Shown: one piece after another, positions 54,864-63,070 of the stretch | How positions within the stretch are numbered: the first letter of the stretch is position 1 | Layout: each line of letters begins with the position of its first letter | Source: JASJBU01 sp963790775 | Lineage (GTDB): Bacteria > Pseudomonadota > Gammaproteobacteria > Chromatiales > Chromatiaceae | Assembly (NCBI GenBank): GCA_963790775.1 | Contig: CAWBPR010000005.1 | Coordinates: forward strand, 186,001-250,000 | Direction: 5' to 3' | Length of the DNA stretch: 64,000 bases | Position numbers and translations under genes: made by a program | Notes under the pieces: generated by a model | Database searches by the model: none | What the model was told of the DNA's origin: nothing | Seen by the model: the letters and a program-made list of their open reading frames with translations, nothing else

Positions 54864-55295
54864 TTATTGACAGTAGCCAGCGTCGTCACATGTTGAAGTG
54901 GCCGCGTCTAGTGTCCAGGTTACCATGCCATTCGCATAGGCGGGTGTGAGGACATAAGTTTCACCGTTAAGGCCACCACCAACAGCAGCGGTTGCTGTAA
55001 TCACGGCTGTGTCATCTGCAACTGCTACGGAAGCTACATTGGCACCACCAGATCCACGGGTGGCAGCTGTGGCAATACCGCCGTTATCTGTTGCGTCGCA
55101 TGTAGCAAGACCATTATTATCCTGTGCGCAAACTTCGATGGAAGATTTGACACCTGAGGTGGCCAAAATGACTTCAGAAAATCGAGCTTTACCTGTGTAC
55201 TGCTGGTAAGCGGGCAGAGCGATGGCGGCCAGAATACCAATGATCGCGACAACGATCATGAGTTCGATAAGTGTGAAACCAGCTTGTTTTTTCAT
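54864..55295 (-). CDS. pilA: Major type IV pilin
   Basis: Prepilin of 143 residues with a short leader MKKQAG cleaved before F in GFTLIELMIVVAIIGILAAI, carrying the essential E5. The mature pilin has a cysteine pair near the middle (EVCAQDNNGLATC) and another at the end (STCDDAGYC), the latter the usual disulfide loop. The body is rich in G, A and T. It has a sigma-54 promoter upstream and PilSR nearby. GGAG lies eight bases before the start. Confidence 0.95.
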   Translation of the reverse strand: MKKQAGFTLIELMIVVAIIGILAAIALPAYQQYTGKARFSEVILATSGVKSSIEVCAQDNNGLATCDATDNGGIATAATRGSGGANVASVAVADDTAVITATAAVGGGLNGETYVLTPAYANGMVTWTLDAATSTCDDAGYCQ

Positions 55296-55387
55296 CTGAT
55301 AGATCTCCGTTAGTGTGTTGGTGACAAGTTTGTCGACCTGGGATTTTAAAACTTTAACCTGAATTTCAATCAGGGTTGTATCGGATA

Positions 55388-55405
55388 ATGCAGTCAGCGT
55401 GCCAA
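55388..55405 (-). promoter_or_regulatory. Sigma-54 promoter of pilA
   Basis: On the - strand the site reads TTGGCACGCTGACTGCAT: GG and GC are ten bases apart and the -24 box TTGGCACG is perfect. The start point would be about 80-85 bases before the pilA ATG. PilR, a sigma-54 activator, is encoded close by. Confidence 0.88.
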
Positions 55406-55548
55406 GATTGATGCAAAGTAGCTCTGAATCTTTTCATGTCATTGCTAACCAATTGATTAATAAATGAATAATTAGAAAAGTTGTGTTCCATTGATTGTGT
55501 TTGGTGATGTGAAAAAAGCGGGAAATATAACCTTGAAAGATGGCCAGG

Positions 55549-55577
55549 TTTGTCAGAATTTGACAAAAATTGTCACA
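55549..55577. promoter_or_regulatory. Candidate PilR binding cluster
   Basis: Three TGTCA motifs in mixed orientation (TTTGTCA, TTTGACA, ATTGTCACA) occur within 29 bases, about 150 bases upstream of the pilA sigma-54 promoter. PilR of Pseudomonas aeruginosa recognises TGTC-containing repeats upstream of pilA, so this is a plausible activating site. Confidence 0.5.
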
Positions 55578-55604
55578 AATGGCGTCGGATATATTCTTGC
55601 GTGT

Positions 55605-55661
55605 TTATTCAATGCCGAGTTTTTCCAGTCGGTAGCGCAGAGACCTGGCCGTATGCCGGGT
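55605..55661 (-). pseudogene. Relic of a pilR 3' end
   Basis: Read on the - strand it ends TARSLRYRLEKLGIE and a TAA stop, against SLRSLRYRLEKLGID at the end of the complete pilR gene 1.1 kb away; 12 of 15 residues agree. Upstream of this stretch the resemblance stops and a large palindrome begins. It has no start and cannot be a gene. It looks like the original pilR end, left beside pilA after an insertion. Confidence 0.75.
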
Positions 55662-55674
55662 TAATAACAAGTTG

Positions 55675-55712
55675 AACTCAGTGCTGTCCCGTTAACGGGA
55701 CAGCACTGAGTT
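55675..55712. repeat. 38-bp perfect palindrome
   Basis: AACTCAGTGCTGTCCCGTT is followed without spacing by its exact reverse complement, 19 bp per arm. It lies 14 bases from the pilR relic. Extruded as RNA or DNA it would form a near-perfect hairpin with almost no loop. It may mark the end of an inserted element, or be a copy of a dispersed palindromic repeat; no second copy is in this window. Confidence 0.85.
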
Positions 55713-55852
55713 GAAATAAAATATGAATGTGATTAAGTTTACGTATTATGAGGGTTCCGGTATAGACACATGGCAATAGAGCAACTTTACACCGGGAATC
55801 GTGGCTGGAAGCGGTAAAAAAAACCGGTAATCATCCCACAGTAAATGAAAAT
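55713..55852. other. Rest of the pilA-HEPN intergenic region
   Basis: Together with the preceding sites this completes the 557-base gap 55296-55852 between the pilin gene and the HEPN gene. This part is AT-rich, with a poly-A run followed by ACCGG. No gene or strong hairpin was seen in it. Confidence 0.5.
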
Positions 55853-56342
55853 CTATCCTTCAGTGGATGAGGGGCATTCCAGTTGATCCGCAGAAAATTT
55901 AATCAGTCTGTCAGCAATTGCCTCCATGTCAGGTAATTCCTGCATCAGAGACGCGAAATAATCGGCTTGTCTTACGGGGTCAATGTCATATTCATGTGCG
56001 CCGATGTTTCGCAGCATGCGAAGACTTTTCCAGGCTTCAATATCCTCGATAACACCGCATTTGCTCATAAACGACAGGACTTGCGGAAATGTTTCCGCAT
56101 CTGCGCCAGATAGGAGAGCTGCCCTGCTTCATTGCGGCGGCGATCACATCTTGCAGCTTGCCAAATCGTTCGTTGAATGCCGCAAGGGCCTCCAGGTTGG
56201 CATCCCCTAAGTTTTCAGTTGTTTCAATAGGTAGTGTCAGGTGGCTGAGTGTGTAGTGCAGTCCGTGCCGAATCCGCCCAATCGCTGCAATACGCTGTGC
56301 CATGAGCCTGCATTGTTCTTCACGGAGTGTTTTCAGGTTCAT
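55853..56342 (-). CDS. HEPN-domain protein (toxin-like), one frame break
   Basis: All-helical HEPN protein of about 162 residues after correction. The first frame gives MNLKTLREEQCRLMAQRIAA to AAMKQGSS; the next gives LSGADAETFPQVLSFMSKCG and the RNase-type motif RNIGAHEYD (Rx4H). One base removed at about 56112-56115 joins them. Its ATG overlaps the end of the nucleotidyltransferase gene by four bases, the standard arrangement of HepT/MntA-type toxin-antitoxin pairs, in which the MNT enzyme modifies the HEPN RNase. It has moved into the pil locus. Confidence 0.78.
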
Positions 56343-56629
56343 AAAGGAACACCGGTTGCTTTAGCGATGCGTTCAATGGGGCGTGGGGGAGATGTTTGAT
56401 CTCGTATCACAACATCAACGGGTATACCCAAGGCGTCTTCCAGTGCGACCATTAAATGAGCTTGGGTCCTGAATGAAAGTGCTTCAGGATATTCGATGTA
56501 GAGATCGATATCTCCACCCCGGCGCGTGTCGTCCACTCGTGAACCAAACAGGCTCACAGATACCGCTTTCGGTAACATTGACCTCACAATACCTCGAATG
56601 GTGCTGGTTTGCTCAGGCGTAAGCCGCAT
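56339..56629 (-). CDS. Minimal nucleotidyltransferase (antitoxin-like)
   Basis: Ninety-six-residue MNT-fold enzyme. The active-site motif is SLFGSRVDDTRRGGDIDLYI: GS followed by D-x-D with correct spacing; a third acid lies in PVDVVIRD. In MntA-HepT systems such a protein adds AMP to the HEPN toxin. Operon with the HEPN gene; no own transposase is visible. Confidence 0.85.
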   Translation of the reverse strand: MRLTPEQTSTIRGIVRSMLPKAVSVSLFGSRVDDTRRGGDIDLYIEYPEALSFRTQAHLMVALEDALGIPVDVVIRDQTSPPRPIERIAKATGVPL

Positions 56630-56751
56630 TTTTCGCTACTTATTTCAAATTGAGTTTTCATGTAGTTTATTCAAAAGATCAATGAGATACCAGGAGTGTG
56701 ACGAAGCAATGCCGGAACTGAGGAGGCTTCTTGGCATTCCGCCAATTAGCG

Positions 56752-58102
56752 TCAGTCAATACCCAATTTCTCCAGCCGGTAGCGTAGCGAACGCAGACTC
56801 ATGCCGAGCTTTTTCGCGGCAGCAGTACGATTCCAGCGGGTCTCTTTAAGTGCTTGGGTTATGGCCTGTCTTTCAACTTCCACCATTTTGTCTTCCAGCG
56901 GAATGTCAATGCTCAGTGGGCTTGAGATCTGCTGGGAGGCTTCGGGCAGGGAGAGGTCTTCAGCTTCGAGACTGCCCCCCTCACAAAGAGTAATCGCACG
57001 TTCCAGGATGTTTTCCAGTTCACGTACGTTGCCTGGAAAGTTATAGCGTTTCAGTTGTTTGATTAGATTGCTGCTGAGATGCGGTTTTCCAGCTCCCGAT
57101 TCCCGGGTGAGGCGAGTCAGAATATGCTGGGCCAGCAAGGGGATGTCTTCTGGCCTTTCACGCAAGGGCGGGCAAAGGGAGTTCTATGACATTCAGGCGG
57201 TAGAAAAGATCCTGCCGGAACTCGCCCTGTTCCACCAGGCTGGCAAGGTTCTTGTGGGTGGCGCTGATGATGCGTACATCCACTGGAATCTCTTTTTGCC
57301 CTCCCACCGGGCGGACCTGCTTCTCCTGGATTGCGCGCAGCAGTTTGACCTGCATGTGGAGCGGCAGATCGGCAACCTCATCCAGAAACAGCGTACCGCC
57401 ATCGGCGGCCTGAAAGAGTCCCTGCTTATCTGCAATGGCGCCTGTGAAGCTGCCTTTTAAATGGCCGAACAGTTCGCTTTCCATGAGTTCTTCGGGGATC
57501 GCGCCGCAATTGACGGCAACAAAGTCATTCTCAGCCCTGGGTCCCTGGGCATGAATGGATCTGGCCGCGAGCTCCTTGCCAGTGCCCGATTCGCCACTGA
57601 CATACACCGGAGCCTGGCTCCGCGCCAGCTTGGCAATCAAGCTGCGAATCCCCTGCATGGACTCCGAGTTACCTAGCATTAAATGTTGTGAGGCCGGTTC
57701 TCGGGGCTTGCCGCCGGCCAGGGGGTTGTTCGCAGGGTTGAGTTTGACCGCCTTTTCCACCAGCTTGCGCAGGATTGCCAGGTCTACCGGCTTTGAGACG
57801 AAATCGAAGGCGCCGGCTTTTAACGCGGCAATCGCCGTTTCCATATTGCCGTGGGCAGTGATCATCGCCACGGGCAGCGCCGGATAGTGTTTGTTGATAT
57901 GCCTTACCAGGTCGATGCCATTGCCGTCGGGCAGGCGCATGTCTGTGAAGCAGAGGTCGAACTTTTGTTGTTCGAGGAGTTTTCTTGCGCTACCCAGATT
58001 GAGTACTGACTGGGCGCTTATCCCCATGCGCAACAGGGTGATCTCCAACAGTTCGCAGATGTCCGGTTCATCATCGACAACGAGGGCGGTGGGTTGAGTC
58101 AT
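56752..58102 (-). CDS. pilR: Sigma-54 response regulator PilR, one frame break
   Basis: NtrC-type activator of pilA. Receiver domain with phospho-acceptor D54 (CFTDMRLPDG) and K in FVSKPVD; AAA+ domain with GESGTGKELAARSIH and the sigma-54 loop as GSFTGA instead of the usual GAFTGA; C-terminal Fis-type HTH with NRTAAAKKLGMSLRSLRYRL. The frame breaks at about 57165-57172 between VIELPLP and LRERPEDIPLLAQH; removing one base gives LPLPPLRERPEDIP. Corrected length is about 449 residues. Overlaps pilS by four bases. Confidence 0.92.
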
Positions 58103-59757
58103 GCAAGCGTGGTCTCATTAGTGGCTCTGATGAAATGCAATCTGAAACAGCTTCCTCCGGCGGGCCCCGGGATATATTCCAGACGTATTTGATTCGCTTC
58201 CCCCAGTTCCTTGGCGATATACAGGCCCAAACCGGTCCCATCGTTTCGTGTGGTGTAGAAGGGCTCGAATATCTGCTTGGCAACATCCGGTGCAATACCC
58301 GGCCCGTTGTCTATGATGTCGACTACTGGGTAGTTGAACTCGGGCACCCGCCCGCCAACGAGACTGATCTGCAGGTTTGCCTGATTTGTGGAATGCTCTC
58401 TGGCATTGTTGCACAGATTAGTCACAATCTGACGCAGTTGTTCAGGATCCGCAGTAATCTTCGTGGTAGCGGGCTCTATCTGGATATGAATCATGGATGA
58501 ATTAAAACGGTGGGTTTTAATCAGTTCATCGACCAGGGACTGCAGCCATTCTCCCAGAATCAGTGGCTTGGGCCTGCCTGGTTTGCGGCGTGACAGCTGC
58601 AGGACGTTTTCCACCACCTTGTTGACCCGCACAGAATTGGTCTTGATGATCTCGGTCAGCCGCCTGTCCGCAGGATTGAGGTCCGGCGATTCATCGAACA
58701 GCTGGCTGGCATGGCTGATTGCCCCCAGCGGGTTGCGGATTTCGTGAGCAATACTTGCAGTCAGCCTTCCCAGCGAGGCGAGTTTCATCTGCTGGGCCTC
58801 GCGCTGCACCAGGGAGTTGTCCTCCAGAAACAGCAGAACATCGCCGAGGCTGCCGCGCCCCATGGGCATGATGTGGGGTTTGACCTCGGGGCCATGTGGC
58901 TGGGTGCGAAACGGTTGGCACTCACACTGATGGGTAATGCGCCAGGTCGCGAGCATCGCATCTAATTCTGAAGATGCGGCCTTCAATTGGTTGTTGGTGT
59001 GGGCATCCGGCATGCCGAGGAGATACCAGGCAGGGTCATTGATCAGAATGATCCTGTTGTCGACATCTACCGCCAAAACCCCGGTTTGCATGTGTTGGAT
59101 AATGTATTCGTTAAGACGGGCCATACTCCACAGCTTTTGCTGTCGTTCATGGGCCAGCTTTTCACTGGCCCGGACCCGGCCGCTTAGAACCAGGGTCAAC
59201 AGTGCTGTGGCGAAGAAGACCGCGCCTAGAAATCCTGCTTGTGGGAAATTGGGCGGAAAATCTCTACTCAGACCAACATATATCTGCTCGGTAATTACGG
59301 CAATTGCGGCCAGTGCGGCAAACAGCAGGGCAGAGCGCCCATCCATGATCAGGGCGCCGCCGGTTATGGATATCGCGATCAGCATGCCCAGGCCGCTTTC
59401 AATGCCGCCGCTGGCATGCATCAACAGGGTGATTGCCAGAATGTCTGCCAGCAGGATCAAATACACCTGCTGTTCGGAATTGGGTGATCCCCAATACCAG
59501 AAGACGGCAGAAACCAGGGTCAGTCCGCTGTAAAGCGTTGCGGTAAAGCCGAACAGGTTGGGGGCGTGATGGCCGAGAAAATCGGGGCCGGTGTCAGAGT
59601 AGAAAAAAAAGATCAGCGCCAGGGAGAGAATAATTCGATAGAGTAGGAACAGCCTCAATGAACGCCAGTTGGAGTCGTCAGCAGACGCCTGAAGGTCTGG
59701 GTCCGGCAGTCGGGAGTGAGTGGTTGGATCAAACCAGCCAAGCATCTGTTTCCTCAT
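58099..59757 (-). CDS. pilS: Sensor histidine kinase PilS
   Basis: Inner-membrane kinase for PilR. About six hydrophobic segments occupy residues 35-200, then a PAS domain (QHMQTGVLAVDVDNRIILIN), HisKA with phospho-acceptor H in TASIAHEIRNPLGAISHASQ, and an ATPase domain with NLCNNAREHS, DIIDNGPGIAP and GTGLGLYIAKEL. It is 552 residues. One base separates it from the small gene at 59758. Confidence 0.94.
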   Translation of the reverse strand: MRKQMLGWFDPTTHSRLPDPDLQASADDSNWRSLRLFLLYRIILSLALIFFFYSDTGPDFLGHHAPNLFGFTATLYSGLTLVSAVFWYWGSPNSEQQVYLILLADILAITLLMHASGGIESGLGMLIAISITGGALIMDGRSALLFAALAAIAVITEQIYVGLSRDFPPNFPQAGFLGAVFFATALLTLVLSGRVRASEKLAHERQQKLWSMARLNEYIIQHMQTGVLAVDVDNRIILINDPAWYLLGMPDAHTNNQLKAASSELDAMLATWRITHQCECQPFRTQPHGPEVKPHIMPMGRGSLGDVLLFLEDNSLVQREAQQMKLASLGRLTASIAHEIRNPLGAISHASQLFDESPDLNPADRRLTEIIKTNSVRVNKVVENVLQLSRRKPGRPKPLILGEWLQSLVDELIKTHRFNSSMIHIQIEPATTKITADPEQLRQIVTNLCNNAREHSTNQANLQISLVGGRVPEFNYPVVDIIDNGPGIAPDVAKQIFEPFYTTRNDGTGLGLYIAKELGEANQIRLEYIPGPAGGSCFRLHFIRATNETTLA

Positions 59758-59985
59758 TTAGTCTTTTTTGAATAGTTCCTGATGTTCGCGAGTGCAGAAA
59801 AAGTCATCGCCGTGATGGACCGCCTCGCCGCGTGGCAGGTGTAGTCCACAATAAGCGCACTGCACACTGTCTACCGATTTAGCGGTTCGAGGTCCCTCTT
59901 TCTGTAATCGGTTTTGACGCAGCAGATGGCGAATTATCAGTATGACTGCCCAAATGGCCAGTCCGAGGAATAGATAGCGTCCCAT
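59758..59985 (-). CDS. PP0621-family small membrane-anchored protein
   Basis: Seventy-five residues with an N-terminal membrane helix (RYLFLGLAIWAVILIIRHLL) and a zinc-ribbon-like C-terminus VQCAYCGLHLPRGEAVHHGD followed by DFFCTREHQELF. Similar proteins usually lie upstream of pilS in Gammaproteobacteria, as here. Function unknown. Confidence 0.8.
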   Translation of the reverse strand: MGRYLFLGLAIWAVILIIRHLLRQNRLQKEGPRTAKSVDSVQCAYCGLHLPRGEAVHHGDDFFCTREHQELFKKD

Positions 59986-60076
59986 TGAGTTGTTTTGTCT
60001 GGATGATGTTTTTGAAATAATAACACCTTGAGACCTGTCTGGCTGAATCCTGAGTTATCGCCTGGAAGGAGTACGC

Positions 60077-61679
60077 ATGAATCTGTCTGTTCAAATCGCC
60101 CAGTTGAATTTTCTGGTCGGGGATATCGAAGGAAATGCACAGCGGGTGATCGAGTTGGCGCAAGCAGCGCAACCAGATGTGCAGGCTATTGTCTTTCCTG
60201 AGCTGGCGCTGACCGGTTATCCTCCCGAAGATCTTTTGCTGCGGGATGATTTTATCCAGCGGGTCGAGTTGGCGCTGCAGAAGGTGCAAGCGGCAGCGGG
60301 CGAGACTTGCCTGATTCTCGGCTATCCCCGGCGTGTGAATGGCCTGCTCTATAATATGGCGGGCGTCTTTCAAAAAGGGGAAATCATCGTTGAGTATCAA
60401 AAGCAGCTACTGCCCAACTACAGTGTTTTTGATGAGAAACGTTATTTTACCCCCGGAAATAGGGCGGCCACCTTTGAGTTAAATGGCGTAACGGCCGGGA
60501 TTACCATCTGTGAAGATATCTGGTCACCCGAGCCGACAGCAATGGCATGCGCCGCTGGTGCGCAATTGCTGTTCAATCTCAATGCCTCGCCGTTTCATAC
60601 CGGTAAGGCCCCGGAGCGGGAGAGTCTTGTGCAGCAGCGCGCCCGCGAGCATGGCATCCCCATTATCTACACCAATCTGGTGGGTGGTCAGGATGAACTG
60701 GTGTTCGACGGCGGATCCTTTGTGGTGGATGCCGGCGGGAAGATCAAGCAGCGATTGCCATTCTATGCCGAAGCACAGACCTTGATAAGGTTCCGGACTG
60801 CATGATGGGCCGGATCCCCGGGAGAATGAGATCGCGCCACATCTCTCGGAAGAGGCGGCCGTCTATCAGGCGTTGGTGCTCGGGGTCAGGGATTATGTCA
60901 GGAAAAATGGCTTCAATGGCGCAATCCTGGGCCTCTCGGGAGGCATAGACTCAGCGCTGACAGCGGCGTTGGCGGTAGACGCCCTTGGCAAGGACCAGGT
61001 CGAGGTGGTGATGATGCCATCACGCTATACCGCAGACATGAGTAATGAGGATGCCGAAGAGGAGGCGCGGGCGCTGGGAGTCATGCATCGCTCAATACCC
61101 ATTGAACCCGCATTCAAGGCCTTCACCGAGATGCTTAAAGAGGAGTTTGCCGGTCAAGCGGCTGATGTCACTGAGGAAAATATCCAGGCGCGCTGCCGTG
61201 GCATCATTTTGATGGCGATCAGTAATAAAAAAGGCAGAATCCTGCTCACTACCGGCAACAAAAGTGAGATGTCAGTCGGATACGCGACCCTCTACGGCGA
61301 CATGGCGGGAGGCTTTGCACCCATCAAGGATGTGCCCAAGACCCTGGTGTACAGGCTCTGTGAATATCGCAACACGCTGTCACCCGTCATTCCGCAGCGG
61401 GTGATCGACCGTCCTCCGTCGGCGGAATTGGCGCCGGACCAGAAAGACAGTGACTCCCTGCCTGACTACGAGGTGTTGGACTCGATTCTTGAGCGCTATG
61501 TGGAAAAGGATCAGAGTCCCGCACAGATTATCGAGGCGGGTTTCGATGCGGAAATCGTCAAGCGGGTTGTGCGCATGGTGGATCGGAATGAATATAAACG
61601 ACGTCAGGCCCCCCCGGGAGTCAAGATAACGCGGCGTGCATTTGGCCGCGACCGCCGGTATCCTTTGACCTTTGGGTAA
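60077..61679 (+). CDS. nadE: Glutamine-dependent NAD synthetase, one frame break
   Basis: Amidates nicotinate adenine dinucleotide to NAD using glutamine. The N-terminal nitrilase-type glutaminase domain has PELALTGYPPEDLL, the lysine in YQKQLLPNYSVFDEKRYF and the cysteine in GITICEDIW. The C-terminal synthetase domain has the P-loop LGLSGGIDSALTAALAVDAL and TGNKSEMSVGYATLYGDMAG. The frame breaks between the domains (about 60791-60800): removing one base gives LIRFGLHDGPDPREN. Corrected length is about 533 residues. glnB follows 90 bases on; a nadE-glnB pairing is sensible since PII controls glutamine-dependent NadE in some bacteria. Confidence 0.92.
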
Positions 61680-61769
61680 GCGCACTGGGTATTGGACGCC
61701 TAATATGCAGGGCGTTAAACTTAATCGATTATTTCAAACTCAAGTATCGCCAACTGGAGCAGAAGCGCA

Positions 61770-62108
61770 ATGAAAAAAGTCGAGGCAATCATCAAACCTT
61801 TCAAATTGGAGGATGTGCGCGAAGCATTGTCGGAAGTGGGTATTACCGGTATGACCGCTACCGAGGTCAAGGGATTCGGCCGGCAGAAGGGGCACACTGA
61901 ACTCTACCGTGGGGCTGAGTATGTAGTGGACTTTCTCCCCAAGGTTAAGCTTGAGATGGTGGTCAACACCGATCAGGTTCAGTCCTGCATCGAAGCTATC
62001 ACCAATGCAGCGCGAACCGGTAAAATCGGCGATGGCAAGATTTTTGTAACGCCGATTGAGCAGGTTATCCGGATTCGCACAGGCGAGACGGACGAGGCGG
62101 CGATTTAA
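61770..62108 (+). CDS. glnB: Nitrogen regulatory protein P-II
   Basis: Trimeric sensor of 2-oxoglutarate, ATP/ADP and, through GlnD, glutamine. The 112-residue product is canonical: MKKVEAIIKPFKLEDVREAL, GFGRQKGHTELYRGAEYVVD with the uridylylated Y51, and the B-loop TGKIGDGKIFVTPIEQVIRI. In contrast the P-II-like protein at 22949 lacks tyrosine. No sigma-54 promoter with correct spacing was found ahead. Confidence 0.96.
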   Translation: MKKVEAIIKPFKLEDVREALSEVGITGMTATEVKGFGRQKGHTELYRGAEYVVDFLPKVKLEMVVNTDQVQSCIEAITNAARTGKIGDGKIFVTPIEQVIRIRTGETDEAAI

Positions 62109-62138
62109 CTCTCGGACTGTATCACGCCAACAGACGCT

Positions 62139-62184
62139 TGATTACCTGATTCCCATCTGCTAGTTGATGGTGGTCAGGTAATCA
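62139..62184. terminator. Hairpin between glnB and bamD
   Basis: TGATTACCTGA pairs perfectly with TCAGGTAATCA (11 bp), enclosing a second small stem CCATC/GATGG. It sits between the convergent genes and its right arm includes the bamD stop codon. A U-tract is poor on both strands, so strength is uncertain. Confidence 0.6.
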
Positions 62185-63000
62185 GTTCTCATCCAGCTTA
62201 AATGCATCCCAGATCGAGCCAAAAATACCTTTTCCACTCTCCCCTTCTTCACCGGCCAGGATGCCGTTTTGCAGATTCAGCGCCAGCACGCGATTTGCAT
62301 CCCCCGCCAGGGCCGTCAAGCCGAGTTTGGTATAAGCCGCGACCATGATCTCCAGGGCGTCCCTGACTGCATCGGTGCGCTGGAAATTGGTGACCACGCG
62401 ATTGGCCCGGTTGGCGGCGGCCAGGTAGGCGCCGCGCTCCATGTAATAACGCGCGACATGGATCTGGTATTTCGCCAGATTGTTACGCAGGAAAAGCATG
62501 CGCTGGCGTGCATCAGCTGCATATTTGCTGTCGGGAAAGAGACGGACCAGTTCGGTGAAGTCGTTGAAGGAGTTCAGGGTGGCTCCTGCATCCCGTTGTG
62601 AGGGGTCAGTCGGCAGGAAGCGGCTGGTGAAGCTTTGATTGCGATTGTAGTTGGCCAGGCCCTTCAGATAGTAGGCATAATCCACGTATGGGTTTTTCGG
62701 ATGGAGCTTGATGAAACGGTCGGCCGCCGCAATAGCCGAGTCTGGTTCTCCGTCTTTGTAGTGCACGTAGATGACATCCAGCTTGGCCTGAGTGGCGAAA
62801 CGCCCAAACGGGTAGCGGGCCTCCAGTCCCTCGTAGTATTTGATGGCTTGTTCATAGTCACCATCGTTCAGGGCGCTCTTGGCTTCAGAGTAAAATTGGC
62901 TGGCGCTCCAGTCCTTGGTTTTGTCGATCTGCTCCGGCATGGCGCAGCCGGCAAGAAACAAAACAGCGATGAGCGACCGAAGCAGTTGATTCGCGGGCAT
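62182..63000 (-). CDS. bamD: Outer-membrane assembly lipoprotein BamD
   Basis: Essential lipoprotein of the BAM complex that inserts beta-barrel proteins. A lipoprotein signal (RSLIAVLFLAGCAM) with lipobox LAGC is followed by TPR repeats: FYSEAKSALNDGDYEQAIKY, GRFATQAKLDVIYVHYKDGE and SKYAADARQRMLFLRNNLA. From MPANQLLRS it is 272 residues; the frame extends 46 codons upstream across the divergent promoter region. Divergent from rluD, the usual arrangement. Confidence 0.95.
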   Translation of the reverse strand: MPANQLLRSLIAVLFLAGCAMPEQIDKTKDWSASQFYSEAKSALNDGDYEQAIKYYEGLEARYPFGRFATQAKLDVIYVHYKDGEPDSAIAAADRFIKLHPKNPYVDYAYYLKGLANYNRNQSFTSRFLPTDPSQRDAGATLNSFNDFTELVRLFPDSKYAADARQRMLFLRNNLAKYQIHVARYYMERGAYLAAANRANRVVTNFQRTDAVRDALEIMVAAYTKLGLTALAGDANRVLALNLQNGILAGEEGESGKGIFGSIWDAFKLDEN

Positions 63001-63070
63001 GATTGACACTATACAAAGCATATTAGAATGACCCTGCAGTATAACGGAAAGCGAAACCTGGCGCATAACG

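Noticed and set aside
56680..56745. Hairpin AATGCC...GGCATT after pilR as a terminator
   Set aside because: Six-bp stem with a large loop and no U-tract.
61692..61712. Sigma-54-like site TTGGACGCC...TGC before glnB
   Set aside because: GG and GC are eleven bases apart rather than ten, and the -24 box is imperfect.
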